Positions 63,951 to 64,000 of a stretch of DNA of 64,000 nt are shown here, piece after piece; the stretch's first letter is position 1, and every line of letters begins with the position of its first letter. Position numbers and translations under genes: made by a program. The stretch comes from Dietzia massiliensis (lineage in GTDB: Bacteria; Actinomycetota; Actinomycetes; Mycobacteriales; Mycobacteriaceae). The DNA is taken from NCBI RefSeq assembly GCF_018390595.1, contig NZ_JAHBAV010000005.1:28447-92446 (forward strand), written 5' to 3'. Below the pieces are notes generated by a model that saw only the letters and a list, made by a program, of their open reading frames with translations, was not told the origin of the DNA and did not search any database.

Positions 63951-64000
63951 TCAGAAGGGTGGTGGTGGTTGGAGGAGTTCGTCGAGGTGCTCATGCAGTG
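63951..64000 (-). CDS. Possible C-terminal end of a gene entering from the right edge
   Basis: Minus-strand codons read LHEHLDELLQPPPPF before a TGA at 63951-63953. Composition and ending resemble the tail of actinobacterial HNH/DUF222 proteins, but 15 residues are too few to identify it. Confidence 0.25.
   Translation of the reverse strand, partial: LHEHLDELLQPPPPF

Overview
The window comes from a high-GC actinobacterium with the mycolic-acid lineage's steroid gene set (Mycobacteriales). Family and operator evidence is strong. The genus is not proven; Dietzia, Gordonia or Rhodococcus relatives are all plausible. Nearly the whole 64 kb is a sterol catabolism and uptake locus. Read right to left, its gene order follows the known Mycobacterium tuberculosis block Rv3494c-Rv3564, from memory of that locus: mce4F-A, yrbE4BA, chsB1 (Rv3502c), fdxD, fadE26-fadE27-fadD17, fadD19/echA19, Rv3520c-like, DUF35-ltp4-ltp3, cyp125, fadA5, ddn-like, Rv3548c, Rv3549c, echA20, ipdA-ipdB-ipdC, fadA6, kstR2, ipdF, fadE30, fadD3, fadE31-33. 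The ring-A/B genes (hsa, kstD, ksh, chsH/ltp2 block) that lie between ltp3 and cyp125 in that reference are absent here.

Layout. 1-1.9 kb: the end of a PAPS-type sulfotransferase facing a CysQ phosphatase. 1.9-21.6 kb: the KstR2-type block for rings C/D and the propionyl side chain (HIP). It has five operators of the form AnCAAGnnCTTGnT, the KstR2 repressor gene itself, HIP-CoA synthetase, acyl-CoA dehydrogenases, EchA20, IpdA/B/C/F, FadA6 and several SDRs, one with the signature of mycofactocin-coupled enzymes. 21.7-23.3 kb: a Gly/Ser-repeat secreted protein gene with an apparent frameshift. 23.6-36 kb and 42.3-61.1 kb: the KstR-type block (operators TnnAACnnGTTnnA) for side-chain degradation and import. 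It includes CYP125 and its candidate ferredoxin, FadA5, EchA19, FadD19, FadD17, FadE26/27, a ChsB1-like SDR, an Ltp3/Ltp4/DUF35 set, three F420-type oxidoreductases and a ten-gene mce operon without its fused accessory genes.

Two foreign-looking pieces sit inside. At 37.6-42.2 kb a four-gene operon encodes a stand-alone receiver protein, a membrane-anchored HEAT-repeat protein (frameshifted as given), a processive family-2 glycosyltransferase and a sensor histidine kinase. At 61.1-62.2 kb an IS481-family element, with its transposase interrupted by an in-frame TGA, lies directly after mce4F and abuts a truncated membrane protein. The window closes with an alkaline-phosphatase-superfamily phosphodiesterase.

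How it works together (known for the families, inferred here): Mce4 imports sterol. CYP125 with ferredoxin oxidises the side chain, acyl-CoA ligases activate it, and FadE26/27, EchA19, ChsB1 and FadA5 shorten it. Ltp3/Ltp4/DUF35 probably handle branched chains by retro-aldol cleavage. After ring A/B loss elsewhere, FadD3 activates HIP, and FadE30, IpdF, EchA20, IpdAB, FadA6 and FadE31-33 take it to central metabolites. No tRNA, rRNA or CRISPR array was recognised.
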